Shown piece after piece: positions 27,160-37,509 of a stretch of 46,216 nucleotides of DNA. The DNA comes from Anaerocolumna sp. (GTDB lineage Bacteria > Bacillota > Clostridia > Lachnospirales > Lachnospiraceae), in assembly GCA_029239455.1 (NCBI GenBank), contig JAQZAX010000019.1:1-46216 (forward strand), in the 5' to 3' direction. A program made the translations under genes and the position numbers. Within the stretch, counting starts at the first letter, position 1. Each line of letters starts with the position of its first letter. The notes under the pieces are model-generated. The model did no database searches, was not told the origin of the DNA, and saw only the letters and a list, made by a program, of their open reading frames with translations.

Positions 27160-27963
27160 ATGGATTTTGATAACTTAACTCAAGCAGTAAATAATATACG
27201 AAATTTCCAAAATTACTATCATACTATGCGCATTTGGAATTTGGAATCCAATGAATTACTGTATGAAAGCCAGGATAATGATGCCTCGGAAGAGTTTCCC
27301 ACCAGTGTTCTGACTTTTCAGGGTTCAACAATTTTCATACATAAGGATACTAACACACTCGAAGTAAAACTGCCCGTGACGATTTATGGACAACCCTGCA
27401 GCATTGAACTCATCCAACATAGAGTGAAAAAAAGCGATGCTGATTCCATTCAGACAATGCAGGAACTGATAATGACAGATTCTTTAACAGGTTTATATAA
27501 CCGCAGATTTATTGACGAGCAATTTCCAATAGATATGGAAAGCGCTTTTCATAAAAACGAACCATTATCGCTTATCTATGCTGATATTGACCTGTTCAAG
27601 GAAATCAATGACCATTACGGACATGTCGTGGGTGATTATGTTATAAAGGAAACTGCGAATATATTTATCCAGTCTATCCGTAGAAAGGATGGGTGGGTAG
27701 CCCGATATGGCGGTGATGAATTTCTTCTCTGTCTCCCTTCCATCAATCAAGAAACAGCTGTCCACATTGTAGACCGCATTCGCAGCACGATAGAAAAAAA
27801 TGATTTTAATATGAAAGATAATACTTTCAAGATTTCTTGTAGTTTTGGTGTTCAGACTTTACACAATGCAGACGGAAATAGAACGTTAAATCAGGTCATT
27901 GAGTTATTGGATAGAAAGCTCTATATAGCCAAAGCCAATGGCAGAAACAGGGTAATCGTATGA
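27160..27963 (+). CDS. GGDEF-domain diguanylate cyclase with N-terminal sensor region
   Basis: TDSLTGLYNRRFIDE; ADIDLFKEINDHYGHVVGD; ARYGGDEFLLCLP. Confidence 0.9.
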   Translation: MDFDNLTQAVNNIRNFQNYYHTMRIWNLESNELLYESQDNDASEEFPTSVLTFQGSTIFIHKDTNTLEVKLPVTIYGQPCSIELIQHRVKKSDADSIQTMQELIMTDSLTGLYNRRFIDEQFPIDMESAFHKNEPLSLIYADIDLFKEINDHYGHVVGDYVIKETANIFIQSIRRKDGWVARYGGDEFLLCLPSINQETAVHIVDRIRSTIEKNDFNMKDNTFKISCSFGVQTLHNADGNRTLNQVIELLDRKLYIAKANGRNRVIV

Positions 27964-28051
27964 ATTCCAGTGTTCTTTATTCAGATGATATCCCTGCAGC
28001 ACAGACTCATAAGCACTTCGCCAAAAATAAAGAAGAGACCTTCTAAACTTT

Positions 28052-28936
28052 CTATGCCTTTCTAATAAGTAAGGAATGATATATAGTTTGATAGAATTCA
28101 GAAAATGCACTGTTTTTCCGCCATATATAATTGAATTCATGATAAAGATCAAATTCTGCAATTGGCACTACTCTTAGCTTTCCTTCCTTCAATTCCTTTA
28201 TCACTGCAATTTCATATAGAAAGCTTATGCCATATCCGCTTTCAACCAATTGTTTTATCACATGTATACTGTTTATGATTGATACGCTTGTAAAATCTGA
28301 AAATGCATATCCATGATTCGAAAGATATCGTTCTAAAATTTCTTTCGTTCCCGAACCCTCTTCTCTTAGCAATAATTTATGCATAAATAATTCTTTAAAG
28401 TTGTCCACTTTTTCCAAAGGGTAATCATTTGCACAGACGAGAACATATTTTTCATTGGATATAACTCTGGATTCATATCCACTTTTTTTGAAATATCCCT
28501 CAACCATAGCGAAATCAATCTTGCCGTCCTCTAATAAATCCAACAATTCTTTTGTATTTCCAATAGTAAAATCTATGAGAGTTTGCGGATTATTTCTAAG
28601 AAAGTCTGAGATTTTTGTTGGCAAAAAAAATTCACCAATGGTAAGAGTAGCTCCAAACTTTATTAATTTATTTCCAGTTGTACGTTCCTTAATCACATTT
28701 TTTAAATGCATGTTATCATTATTAACTGAAATCATAGCATCTCGTAGTTCTAATCCAGTATGTGTTAAAGTCAACTTTTTATTACTATAAAAAAACAACT
28801 TATCTCCATAGTAATTTTCCAAATATTTGATATGCTGTGATACTCCTGGCTGGGTAATTTTCAACTCATCCGCAGCCTTTGTATAATTCATGTGTTTACA
28901 TACACATAGAAATGTTTCTATTCTATAGTCAAGCAT
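28052..28936 (-). CDS. LysR-family transcriptional regulator
   Basis: MLDYRIETFLCVCKHMNYTKAADELKITQPGVSQHIKYLENYYGDKLFFY; start 28936 preferred to 29008. Confidence 0.92.
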   Translation of the reverse strand: MLDYRIETFLCVCKHMNYTKAADELKITQPGVSQHIKYLENYYGDKLFFYSNKKLTLTHTGLELRDAMISVNNDNMHLKNVIKERTTGNKLIKFGATLTIGEFFLPTKISDFLRNNPQTLIDFTIGNTKELLDLLEDGKIDFAMVEGYFKKSGYESRVISNEKYVLVCANDYPLEKVDNFKELFMHKLLLREEGSGTKEILERYLSNHGYAFSDFTSVSIINSIHVIKQLVESGYGISFLYEIAVIKELKEGKLRVVPIAEFDLYHEFNYIWRKNSAFSEFYQTIYHSLLIRKA

Positions 28937-29074
28937 AATATTTTCCTTCCTTACCTTCGTGATTTTTTCCATACTTACCTTTAACCATAATTTAATATTA
29001 TATATCAATTATTATAAATAATTTTTCTTTATGTATTATTGCTACTATAATAACAAAAAAGGAGGGAATAGAAA

Positions 29075-30142
29075 ATGATTTTTTTAAAGAACAAAGGTAA
29101 AGGTATTTTATTATGTTTTATGATTGCATTGTTTGGGTGGAAGCTTGTAAATACTGTTTCTTGGTTGGAGATTATTGGTGCTCCAGTCCTAGCAATCCTA
29201 ACTGGTATGATTCTAGCTATGATAATAGAGGATAAATCAAGTGTTTCAGAAGGGATAAGCTTTACATCCAAAAAAATATTACAGTATGCGGTAATTCTAT
29301 TGGGATTTGGATTAAATCTAACAACAATAGGAAAAGTTGGCCTTGCATCTCTTCCCATTATTATATCTACTATCTCAACTTCATTAATTGTAGCCTATGC
29401 CATGCACAAATTGTTAAAAGTACCTGCCAAGACTTCTACCTTAATTGGTGTTGGTTCTTCCATATGTGGGGGGTCTGCTATAGCTGCAACTGCACCTGTA
29501 ATCGACGCTGATGATGAAGAAATTGCACAGGCCATTTCTGTTATATTTCTGTTTAACGTCATTGCTGCTCTCCTATTCCCCACCATAGGTTCCATACTTG
29601 GTCTATCGAATAACGGATTTGGCTTGTTTGCAGGTACTGCAATTAATGACACCTCATCTGTTACGGCTGCTGCATCAACATGGGATACTCTGCATGGCAC
29701 AAATGGTAGCGTATTGGAATATGCCACTATAGTAAAATTAACTAGAACACTGGCAATTATCCCTATCACCTTAACACTTTCACTTATCCGCATGAAAAAG
29801 GAAAAGAAAAAGGACCTCAATAACCTCAATCGTCAAAGTAAAGTATCCATCAAAAGAATATTTCCAATGTTCATTCTTTATTTTATTTTGGCTTCAATAA
29901 TAACTACCCTAATAACAAGTTTCTGTTCTGGTACAGCATTAACTGCTGCTGAAAGCAGTTTTATAATCATAAAGCAACTAAGCAAATTTTTAATTGTAAT
30001 GGCTATGGGTGCAATAGGACTAAATACTGATATTATCAAACTGTTAAAAAAGGGTGGAAAACCTATTATAATGGGGTTTTGTTGCTGGATTGCAATCGCA
30101 TCTGTCAGCATTTTATTACAAAAACTATTATTGCTGTTATAA
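29075..30142 (+). CDS. YeiH/UPF0324 family putative membrane transporter
   Basis: [50 protein letters not shown]; divergent from LysR gene. Confidence 0.9.
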   Translation: MIFLKNKGKGILLCFMIALFGWKLVNTVSWLEIIGAPVLAILTGMILAMIIEDKSSVSEGISFTSKKILQYAVILLGFGLNLTTIGKVGLASLPIIISTISTSLIVAYAMHKLLKVPAKTSTLIGVGSSICGGSAIAATAPVIDADDEEIAQAISVIFLFNVIAALLFPTIGSILGLSNNGFGLFAGTAINDTSSVTAAASTWDTLHGTNGSVLEYATIVKLTRTLAIIPITLTLSLIRMKKEKKKDLNNLNRQSKVSIKRIFPMFILYFILASIITTLITSFCSGTALTAAESSFIIIKQLSKFLIVMAMGAIGLNTDIIKLLKKGGKPIIMGFCCWIAIASVSILLQKLLLLL

Positions 30143-30386
30143 TGTTTGTATTATATGTAATATGTGTAATGTATTTTACATCTAGCATTATTCAGTATAC
30201 TACCTGTCATCGTATTCTTTCTTTAACGAAACAAGGGTATATGATATAGTTCACATATATCATATACCCCTACAAATTTAAATCTCTCTTGCATATTTTT
30301 AGGATACAATTTAGCTTAGTTACGGTAAATCGCCCTGCTGATAAGAAACACTAGCTTCTATGTTCACTTCATACGCTCACAAATAA

Positions 30387-31376
30387 TTAATCAACAAGGT
30401 CATTCTGGAATCTTGAAAGATGCTCATACGGAAGAATAAGTCTTCCGCGGTATAAGCCACAGCCATCATTGATCAGGGAATTATTGACTGCTGAAAACAT
30501 ATTTACATCCAATTTTGATAATTCAAGCTGCTGCAATATGATAACTCTTTCATATGCATCATCAAAATAAATATTTTCTCCTTTTGGAATTGCATCTCGT
30601 CTGGCTCTTTCACTTTCCTGTCGTTTTTCGTAACCCAAATGATTAGCAGGACCGATTTCAGCAAAATCGTCCATTTCTTTTGTACGAAGTTGTACTTCCA
30701 CATAACAACGGGCAATGTTATCATAAAATGTTATATGCAGTGAACGATAGCCACTAGACTCTGGATTTGCAATAAAATCTCTATAGTACGGGCTTACGCT
30801 CTCTTTTAACAATGGCGATTTTTTCTGACCTGTTAAAGAAGATAGTTCTGCTGTAAATCCGCGTTCCTCCAGGAAACCAAGTAATTGGTTGGCAACATCA
30901 TATAGATATTTAATTTCTTCATCCCCACGAGTTTCCCCTTCTTTTAGATGACATTTTGGAAGAGAAATCACGATTCTATATGCAATCAGGTCCCGAAAAC
31001 AGTTTAAACAATTTTTTAATTCAGGAAGAGAAGGGAAATTGCCGCGTTTCGTATAATACTCGTAAATATATTCCACGATGTATCCATTAAATTTTGCTTC
31101 TGCACGTATCAAAGATTTAATTCGTCCTTTAAAAGTAAATGCAAGAAAAGGATATTCATTTGCCATAAGTTTATAGAATTCCCGAATCCGCTGAGACTGC
31201 GAAGTCAGGAAATCATTGTGCTGCAAAAGTTCCGCAATTTGAAGCAGAAAATTACAGTGCACAAGATCAATCTGATTATTAGTTTCTTTCGCCGACTGTT
31301 TCAAATCATCAGCATATTTCTGTAAAATCCTAAGAACGGTATCGCCTGAGTATAAATAATCATTTAATTTTTTCAT
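30387..31376 (-). CDS. RelA/SpoT synthetase-domain protein
   Basis: FRDLIAYRIVISL; ESSGYRSLHITFYDN; CYVEVQLRTKEMDDFAEIGPANHLGYEKR. Confidence 0.8.
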   Translation of the reverse strand: MKKLNDYLYSGDTVLRILQKYADDLKQSAKETNNQIDLVHCNFLLQIAELLQHNDFLTSQSQRIREFYKLMANEYPFLAFTFKGRIKSLIRAEAKFNGYIVEYIYEYYTKRGNFPSLPELKNCLNCFRDLIAYRIVISLPKCHLKEGETRGDEEIKYLYDVANQLLGFLEERGFTAELSSLTGQKKSPLLKESVSPYYRDFIANPESSGYRSLHITFYDNIARCYVEVQLRTKEMDDFAEIGPANHLGYEKRQESERARRDAIPKGENIYFDDAYERVIILQQLELSKLDVNMFSAVNNSLINDGCGLYRGRLILPYEHLSRFQNDLVD

Positions 31377-31537
31377 AATATTTCTCTAAATCTGTTTTTA
31401 ACAGATGTACTTCCCTTTCCTAAGTGTTTGAATATATATTTATCAAATGTTGTAAAAATATCGTAATTATCTGATACAAATTACAGATTAATATTTGGTC
31501 CTAACTCTTACAAAACTTTATCTATAACCATTCTGCC

Positions 31538-31746
31538 CTATTTCTTCCATAGTTCATTGACTATGCTTTGACACTTATCAACTGATGTTTCCGCGAATAG
31601 TATGATGAATTCTCCCCGCCCCATCGTGTTGCCAGGTTCTCTTCTTGAATTTGATGAACAATTATTTTTGCAATTTCCTGCAGTACTATATCTCCCGCTT
31701 TATGTCCATATTCGTCATTAATTGATTTAAAGTGGTCAATGTGCTT
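31538..31746 (-). pseudogene. GGDEF-domain remnant, 5'-truncated and frameshifted
   Basis: HIDHFKSINDEYGHKAGDIVLQEIAKIIVHQIQEENLATRWGGE then a 1-nt deletion; restoring frame gives EFIILFAETSVDKCQSIVNELWKK*. Confidence 0.85.
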
Positions 31747-31976
31747 GGAATATTGCTAATAATAAATGTTGTAGCAATAAGCATGAAAATTTCTCCACCA
31801 GTCATTCCAACTAAAACAACAATACTCATTACTATTAATAAGGAATAGAGAAATGTGATGGATGGTAATATAAGACCAAACCATTTACTCTTTCTCTTAG
31901 ATAAAAATATTTGAAGGAAAATTCCACCAATCAATAGTATAAGAACAATAAATCCTAAAATTGTTGTCTTAATCAT
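31686..31976 (-). CDS. Small membrane protein with out-of-frame GGDEF-derived tail
   Basis: TM segments MIKTTILGFIVLILLIGGIFLQIF and LILPSITFLYSLLIVMSIVVLVG; last ~19 codons lie in the GGDEF remnant in another frame. Confidence 0.6.
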   Translation of the reverse strand: MIKTTILGFIVLILLIGGIFLQIFLSKRKSKWFGLILPSITFLYSLLIVMSIVVLVGMTGGEIFMLIATTFIISNIPSTLTTLNQLMTNMDIKREI

Positions 31977-31977
31977 A

Positions 31978-32277
31978 TTATTCTTCTCCTTTCGTTTTTC
32001 TGTATTCTAAAATCAATAGTTTAGCCGTATCAAAATCCAGCTTGTCATTAACTGCCAATCGTTTAATAAGTGCTATGTATGGTTCATTTGCCGTATCTTC
32101 ACTTATCTGGATTTTTTGTATTAGTTTATCAAGCCTAAGCCTAACAGTAGGATAAGTAACCCCATACTGATTGGCAATTTCTTTAAGTGATCCAGAAGCT
32201 AAAAGAAACTTCTTAATAAATGATACATCCTCATCATCAAGATTCAACATCCATTCAGGTACAATTTCTATTGCCAT
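31978..32277 (-). CDS. DUF2089-like regulator
   Basis: MAIEIVPEWMLNLDDEDVSFIKKFLLASGSLKEIANQYGVTYPTVRLRLDKLIQKI; start 32277 preferred over 32331. Confidence 0.75.
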   Translation of the reverse strand: MAIEIVPEWMLNLDDEDVSFIKKFLLASGSLKEIANQYGVTYPTVRLRLDKLIQKIQISEDTANEPYIALIKRLAVNDKLDFDTAKLLILEYRKTKGEE

Positions 32278-32400
32278 ATTTAAGCCCCCTTTAATTATAT
32301 TAATAGTAACCTTTAATATTATTAAAGTCAAGTTTAAATATTTATTTTAATAAAACGAATTTTAATAATCATTCTAGTCACTTTATTACAATCTAATATA

Positions 32401-32450
32401 AAAAGCTAGCGGATATAACCGAAATCGGTTTATTCACTAGCTCTTTGTTT
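32401..32450 (-). terminator. Terminator-like nested hairpin downstream of GH3 gene
   Basis: AAAGCTAG...CTAGCTcTTT with inner AACCGAAATCGGTT. Confidence 0.5.
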
Positions 32451-32587
32451 TATAATTTATTTAACAGTATACACCCATAAATTTTTTACTTGCCATTCCA
32501 CCGTTTCCAAATGCACAGTCTTATCCGTCTTCTAAGCCGACCATCCAACTCTTTAAAAATTTGTGCACCAGTACACCGCATTTCTCC

Positions 32588-34843
32588 TTATTCAACAAAA
32601 CCTTGTAAGTAAGCTATCATTTCCTCTATGGAAGTATCATCCATTCCCCTCCAGCTTCTAAGTGCTCGAATTGGCGCATTCTCAATCATGTTTCTCATCA
32701 TTTCTGATATTTTTTCATCCTTTGTATCCTCCTGCTTCTCAGACTTACGTTTATTCAGTATTTCCATAATAGCATCATGAGTTCTTTGATCCATCAACAG
32801 CTCTCCGAAGGTTGTATTTTCATTAATATTTATGGGAAGCAATTTTGTGGACTTTATCTGTATCTTCTTCGTTAATTCAATGTCCCTGGAGGACTTTCCT
32901 ATCTCTACTGCATATTGTCCGGTAGCACAGTACCAGTCTGAAATTCCCGTATGATACCATGCAAAAGACCGTTTATCCAAAATAAATTCGACTGTTTCCG
33001 TATCTCCTGGATATAAGAATACCTTCTCAAACCCTTTCAATTCCCGAACCGGACGATTTGTCGCACCGGTGAGATCGCTTATGTATAATTGAACCGTTTC
33101 TTTTCCGGCAGTTTTACCTGTATTGGTAATATCGACAGATACCTTGACTGTATCCTGATCGGTTATATTATCTTTTTCCAATTGGAGATTTGTATAAGAA
33201 AATGTTGTATATGACAAGCCATGTCCAAAAGGAAATAATACCGGAAGTTCTTTTTTATCATAATAACGGTAGCCGACATATATGCCTTCCCGATATTCCA
33301 CTGTATGTCCATCTCCTGGGAAATTAAGATAAGACGGATTGTTTGCCAGACATATCGGAAAGCTTTCAGGGAGCTTCCCAGACGGATTGGCGATTCCAAA
33401 CAATAATCTGACAGCAGCCTCACCTACTCCCTGTCCTCCCAAATAGAGCTCTAATATGCCTGCAACCTGATTTATCCAGGGCATTTCTATGGGAGAACCA
33501 TTATGCAGCACTACAATTGTATTTGGCTGAACCTGACTCACCTCATGGATTAACTTATTCTGACAATCCGGAAGCAGCATGTGTTTTCTGTCATACCCCT
33601 CTGATTCAAAGGATTCCGGCAACCCTGCAAAGATAACAGCAGCATCGGCAGTTTTTGCTGCGGAAATTGCATCAGCAAACCATTGTTCATTTATCTCATC
33701 CCTGTCTGCTGCAAAGGCCGGCTCATATATTATATCAGCAATTTTTCCTGCAAAATCATGAGCATTACTTATCTTACCGGCATTAATATGTGAACTTCCA
33801 CCGCCCTGATAACGTGGTGATTTAGCATATTCTCCAAGAAAAGCAATTTTACTTTTTGGATTTAATGGCAAGATCTGTTTCTCATTTTTCAATAAAACGG
33901 CGGATTCTTCTTCAATCTTAACAGCCAGATCATGATCTTTTTCTCTGTCAAACTCTATTTGTGTCCGATAATCGGTATAGCGAAATACGGTTTCTAATAT
34001 TCGTTCAACTGTGCGATCAAGGATTTTCTCCGATAAGTTTCCTTCTTTCACTGCCTCGATGATTTGCCCGTCAGTAATTCCGTTGGAAGAAGGCATTTCT
34101 AAATCCAGACCTGCTTCTAATCCCAGTACTCTTTTATTCACTGCTCCCCAATCGGACATAACAAATCCTTCATAGCCCCACTCATCTCGCAGAATGTCCG
34201 TTAATAATTTTTTATTTTCTGAAGCAAATACTCCATTTACTTTATTGTAAGAGCACATTAATGTCCAGGGCTTCGCTTTCTTAACGATCGTTTCAAAAGC
34301 AGCCAGATAGATTTCCCTTAACGTTCGCTCGTCTGCTTCAGATGAAATTGTTCCTCTGCGGTATTCCTGATTATTTGCTGCAAAATGCTTAACACTGGTA
34401 CCAACATTCTGGCTTTGAACACCATTAACAAAGCTTGCACCAAGTTCTCCTGCAAGATACGGATCTTCTGAAAAGTATTCAAAATTCCGGCCGCATATGG
34501 GACTACGTTTTATATTTACACCCGGCCCAAGGAGTATGGAGATGTCCTCTGCCTGGCACTCCTTTCCTAAAGCTGTTCCCATATCCTCAAGAAGCTTTCT
34601 GTCAAAGGAGGCTGCTGTGGCGCACGCTGCCGGAAAGCAAACAGCCTTTATACTGTCATAAATACCAAGATGGTCAGCCTGATTGTCCTGTTTACGTAAT
34701 CCATGAGGTCCGTCGGATACCATAACAGAAGGAATACCTAGGCGTTCCACACCCTTCAGATGCCAGAAGTCTTTACCTGAGCACATCCCAGCCTTTTCCT
34801 CCAAAGTCATATCTTTAATTATTTTTTTAATATTCCTTTTCAT
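32588..34843 (-). CDS. Glycoside hydrolase family 3 (beta-glucosidase/xylosidase-like)
   Basis: MTLEEKAGMCSGKDFWHL; GPGVNIKRSPICGRNFEYFSEDPYLAG; SVKHFAANNQE; GFVMSDWGAV; C-terminal Fn3-like region. Confidence 0.95.
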   Translation of the reverse strand: MKRNIKKIIKDMTLEEKAGMCSGKDFWHLKGVERLGIPSVMVSDGPHGLRKQDNQADHLGIYDSIKAVCFPAACATAASFDRKLLEDMGTALGKECQAEDISILLGPGVNIKRSPICGRNFEYFSEDPYLAGELGASFVNGVQSQNVGTSVKHFAANNQEYRRGTISSEADERTLREIYLAAFETIVKKAKPWTLMCSYNKVNGVFASENKKLLTDILRDEWGYEGFVMSDWGAVNKRVLGLEAGLDLEMPSSNGITDGQIIEAVKEGNLSEKILDRTVERILETVFRYTDYRTQIEFDREKDHDLAVKIEEESAVLLKNEKQILPLNPKSKIAFLGEYAKSPRYQGGGSSHINAGKISNAHDFAGKIADIIYEPAFAADRDEINEQWFADAISAAKTADAAVIFAGLPESFESEGYDRKHMLLPDCQNKLIHEVSQVQPNTIVVLHNGSPIEMPWINQVAGILELYLGGQGVGEAAVRLLFGIANPSGKLPESFPICLANNPSYLNFPGDGHTVEYREGIYVGYRYYDKKELPVLFPFGHGLSYTTFSYTNLQLEKDNITDQDTVKVSVDITNTGKTAGKETVQLYISDLTGATNRPVRELKGFEKVFLYPGDTETVEFILDKRSFAWYHTGISDWYCATGQYAVEIGKSSRDIELTKKIQIKSTKLLPININENTTFGELLMDQRTHDAIMEILNKRKSEKQEDTKDEKISEMMRNMIENAPIRALRSWRGMDDTSIEEMIAYLQGFVE

Positions 34844-34931
34844 TCTTTCATTACCTCGAATATAAATTTTATGTTTTATTTACGGATCTTCTTTTCTTTT
34901 ATTCGTGAACTGTTATATGAAACTGTTCATC

Positions 34932-36491
34932 TCATTTGTTAAAATACAAAGTAACAAGAGCTATCCCCATTGGTGGAAGTTCAATATCCAGGGTGATATC
35001 TTCTTCCTCCTGATAATACTCTAAATGCTCTGTTGTTATCTCGGAAGCCGCGTACAGGGCTGCTGCTTGTCCTTTACTCAGGTACTCTATTGAGCCCATC
35101 TGCTGCCATGCTGCCAATGCATTAGCATGTTTTTCATCAATTCGTTTTATTTCTGCGCTAATACAACTCCCGCTATGTTTTAGATCCAGCCTGATAGATT
35201 CTGTCTCAATCGGATGAAGCAAAGAGTGGTGGTTCACCAACATGAATTGCAGAGCTCCTGCAACCGATTTTTTAACAGCATACACATCAACGGTTCCATC
35301 GGCCATCTTCTTGTAGATTTCATTACCAAGCTCATGAAGCAATTCAAAAGCACGATAGGGAGCCTTTGGTATTCCATGCTGGGTCATCAGTCCAAAACCG
35401 CCGAAGAAAGCATGGCTCTCCTGCCCGTTTTCTTCAAAAATGTCACTAAAGGTCCAAAATGAATACCCAGCGGCTAATCCATGACCGTCAAGTACAGTTT
35501 TCGAAATAAAGGATGCACCAAAGGGTCCATCAGAAGGTAATCCTGCGAGACTCCCCCACTCCGTATAATATACAGGAAGGCCTTTCGCATCAGCAACAGC
35601 TCTCTTTGTCATTTCGGTAAGCACACCCCTGTCCACATGCTCCCATAAATGAGATTGAAATACTGCATATTCTTTCTTAAAATCTTCTGATGTTTCAGGG
35701 TCGGACATCCGCTTGACAGCCTTACTTAAATCCTTCAGCGGATTCGAAAAATTAGCACTGTCTTCAACTCCATAACCCAGGACAATATCGGTTGGATAAT
35801 GGTGTGTAGAGATAAAATCAATCGGTGTATGGCTCTCCCTGCAAAATTCCAACATCTCCGGTATCCATGCATTGTTTGAAGTAGCCGGTCCACCTACCTT
35901 CAAGAATGGATCGACCCCTTTTATCGCTTCGACCGTCACTTTATACAGTCTGAAATATTCCTGCATATCAGCAGACCAGAAACCGTAGGGCGAATCCGGT
36001 CCTCCCAGATTAGGTTCATTCCAGATTTCGAAGAACCATTGGCGTACCTCTGCACGTCCATAACGTTGTATCAGGTGTTTCGTAAATTCATCGATTAACC
36101 ATGACCATTGGCTGTAATCTCGCGGCGGGGTGGTATTTCCCTTATAATGGAATATCGTTTTCGTTCCACTCGCAAGACATTCCGGCATAAATCCGATTTC
36201 AACAAATGGCTTCATGTTGATTGATAATAAAAAATCAAATATTTTGTCTATATTGACAAAGGATAACAGTAATTCGCTTCCAAAAACCGGTTTACGTACA
36301 ACGCTCATATCATCATCGAATAATCCATGAAAACGTATATAACGATAACCGATTTCCCTCTGGCATCTGGTGAGCTGCTGCTGCCAATCCGCACGGAGTG
36401 CAGTGGATGCATGACAGCTTCCGATACAGAATTCCCAATTTTTATATAATGGCTCAGTGGCTGAGGAAAGATCAAGAGTAAAATGTTTCAT
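34932..36491 (-). CDS. Glycoside hydrolase family 39 (beta-xylosidase-like)
   Basis: YRYIRFHGLFDDDMSV; WFFEIWNEPNLGG acid/base region; VYYTEWGSL nucleophile region. Confidence 0.9.
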   Translation of the reverse strand: MKHFTLDLSSATEPLYKNWEFCIGSCHASTALRADWQQQLTRCQREIGYRYIRFHGLFDDDMSVVRKPVFGSELLLSFVNIDKIFDFLLSINMKPFVEIGFMPECLASGTKTIFHYKGNTTPPRDYSQWSWLIDEFTKHLIQRYGRAEVRQWFFEIWNEPNLGGPDSPYGFWSADMQEYFRLYKVTVEAIKGVDPFLKVGGPATSNNAWIPEMLEFCRESHTPIDFISTHHYPTDIVLGYGVEDSANFSNPLKDLSKAVKRMSDPETSEDFKKEYAVFQSHLWEHVDRGVLTEMTKRAVADAKGLPVYYTEWGSLAGLPSDGPFGASFISKTVLDGHGLAAGYSFWTFSDIFEENGQESHAFFGGFGLMTQHGIPKAPYRAFELLHELGNEIYKKMADGTVDVYAVKKSVAGALQFMLVNHHSLLHPIETESIRLDLKHSGSCISAEIKRIDEKHANALAAWQQMGSIEYLSKGQAAALYAASEITTEHLEYYQEEEDITLDIELPPMGIALVTLYFNK

Positions 36492-36603
36492 TAATTTTCT
36501 CCTTTATAGTTAATAATTATGGAATCATTATTCATAGTTCAGAACCATTTCAGATACCCGTTGAAAGGCTGTTATTCGAATTATTAACACAGGTTTCTGC
36601 TGA

Positions 36604-37491
36604 TTAACCTTTAACAGCACCAATCGTGATTCCCTTTATAAAATATTTCTGAAAAAAAGGATAGATTGCCATAACAGGTAATGCTCCCATAACAGCGACT
36701 GCCATTTTGATTCCTGTTGAAGGTAAATTCTGAGCTAAATTTCCTATCTGGCTTACAGAGCTTGAAGTTTTTAAAAATTGTACATCAGAAAGCATTCTGT
36801 TTAATAAAACCTGGACACTGAAATATTTATCCTTATTTATATAATAAAGTCCATTCGTCCAATCATTCCAATACATTAGTCCTACCATCATGATTAATGT
36901 AGCAAGTATCGGTTTTGACATAGGCAGTACTACTTTCCGTAAAATATAAGCTTCTCCGGCTCCATCAATTCTAGCTGCCTCAATAACAGCATCCGGAATA
37001 TTCGCGGTAAAAAAGGTTCTCATCATAATAACAAAAAAGCCTTGCATCAAAAGATTCGGTAAAATAAGCGCTGCATAAGTATTATTAATGTGCAGATATT
37101 TTGACCACATAATATAGGAAGGAACAAGACCTCCGTTGAACAGCATAGTAAAGAATATAAAAAAAGCTATAATATTTCTGTGTGGCAAATCTTTTCTCGA
37201 CAACGGATAGGCAAAAAGAGTTGTCAGGGTCAGGTTCGCAACTGTACCCACAACCGTAACACCGATTGTTATCATATACCCCCTGACTAATGCACTGGAA
37301 CGTGTTAACAAATAAATATATGCACTGAAATCCAATTTTTTTGGAAGGAAAGAATATCCCTCTTTAATCAGCGTCGATTCTTCAGTCACTGACGAAGATA
37401 TCAGCAATAAAAACGGAAGAATACAGCACAAGCATAGGAATACCATAATAATATGGGAGACCATTTTAAATTTCTTATTATTATCAACCAT
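36604..37491 (-). CDS. Carbohydrate ABC transporter permease (YtcP/LplC type)
   Basis: EAARIDGAGEAYILRKVVLPMSKPILATL EAA motif. Confidence 0.93.
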   Translation of the reverse strand: MVDNNKKFKMVSHIIMVFLCLCCILPFLLLISSSVTEESTLIKEGYSFLPKKLDFSAYIYLLTRSSALVRGYMITIGVTVVGTVANLTLTTLFAYPLSRKDLPHRNIIAFFIFFTMLFNGGLVPSYIMWSKYLHINNTYAALILPNLLMQGFFVIMMRTFFTANIPDAVIEAARIDGAGEAYILRKVVLPMSKPILATLIMMVGLMYWNDWTNGLYYINKDKYFSVQVLLNRMLSDVQFLKTSSSVSQIGNLAQNLPSTGIKMAVAVMGALPVMAIYPFFQKYFIKGITIGAVKG

Positions 37492-37509
37492 TTTTCTCTC
37501 CCCTTTCCC

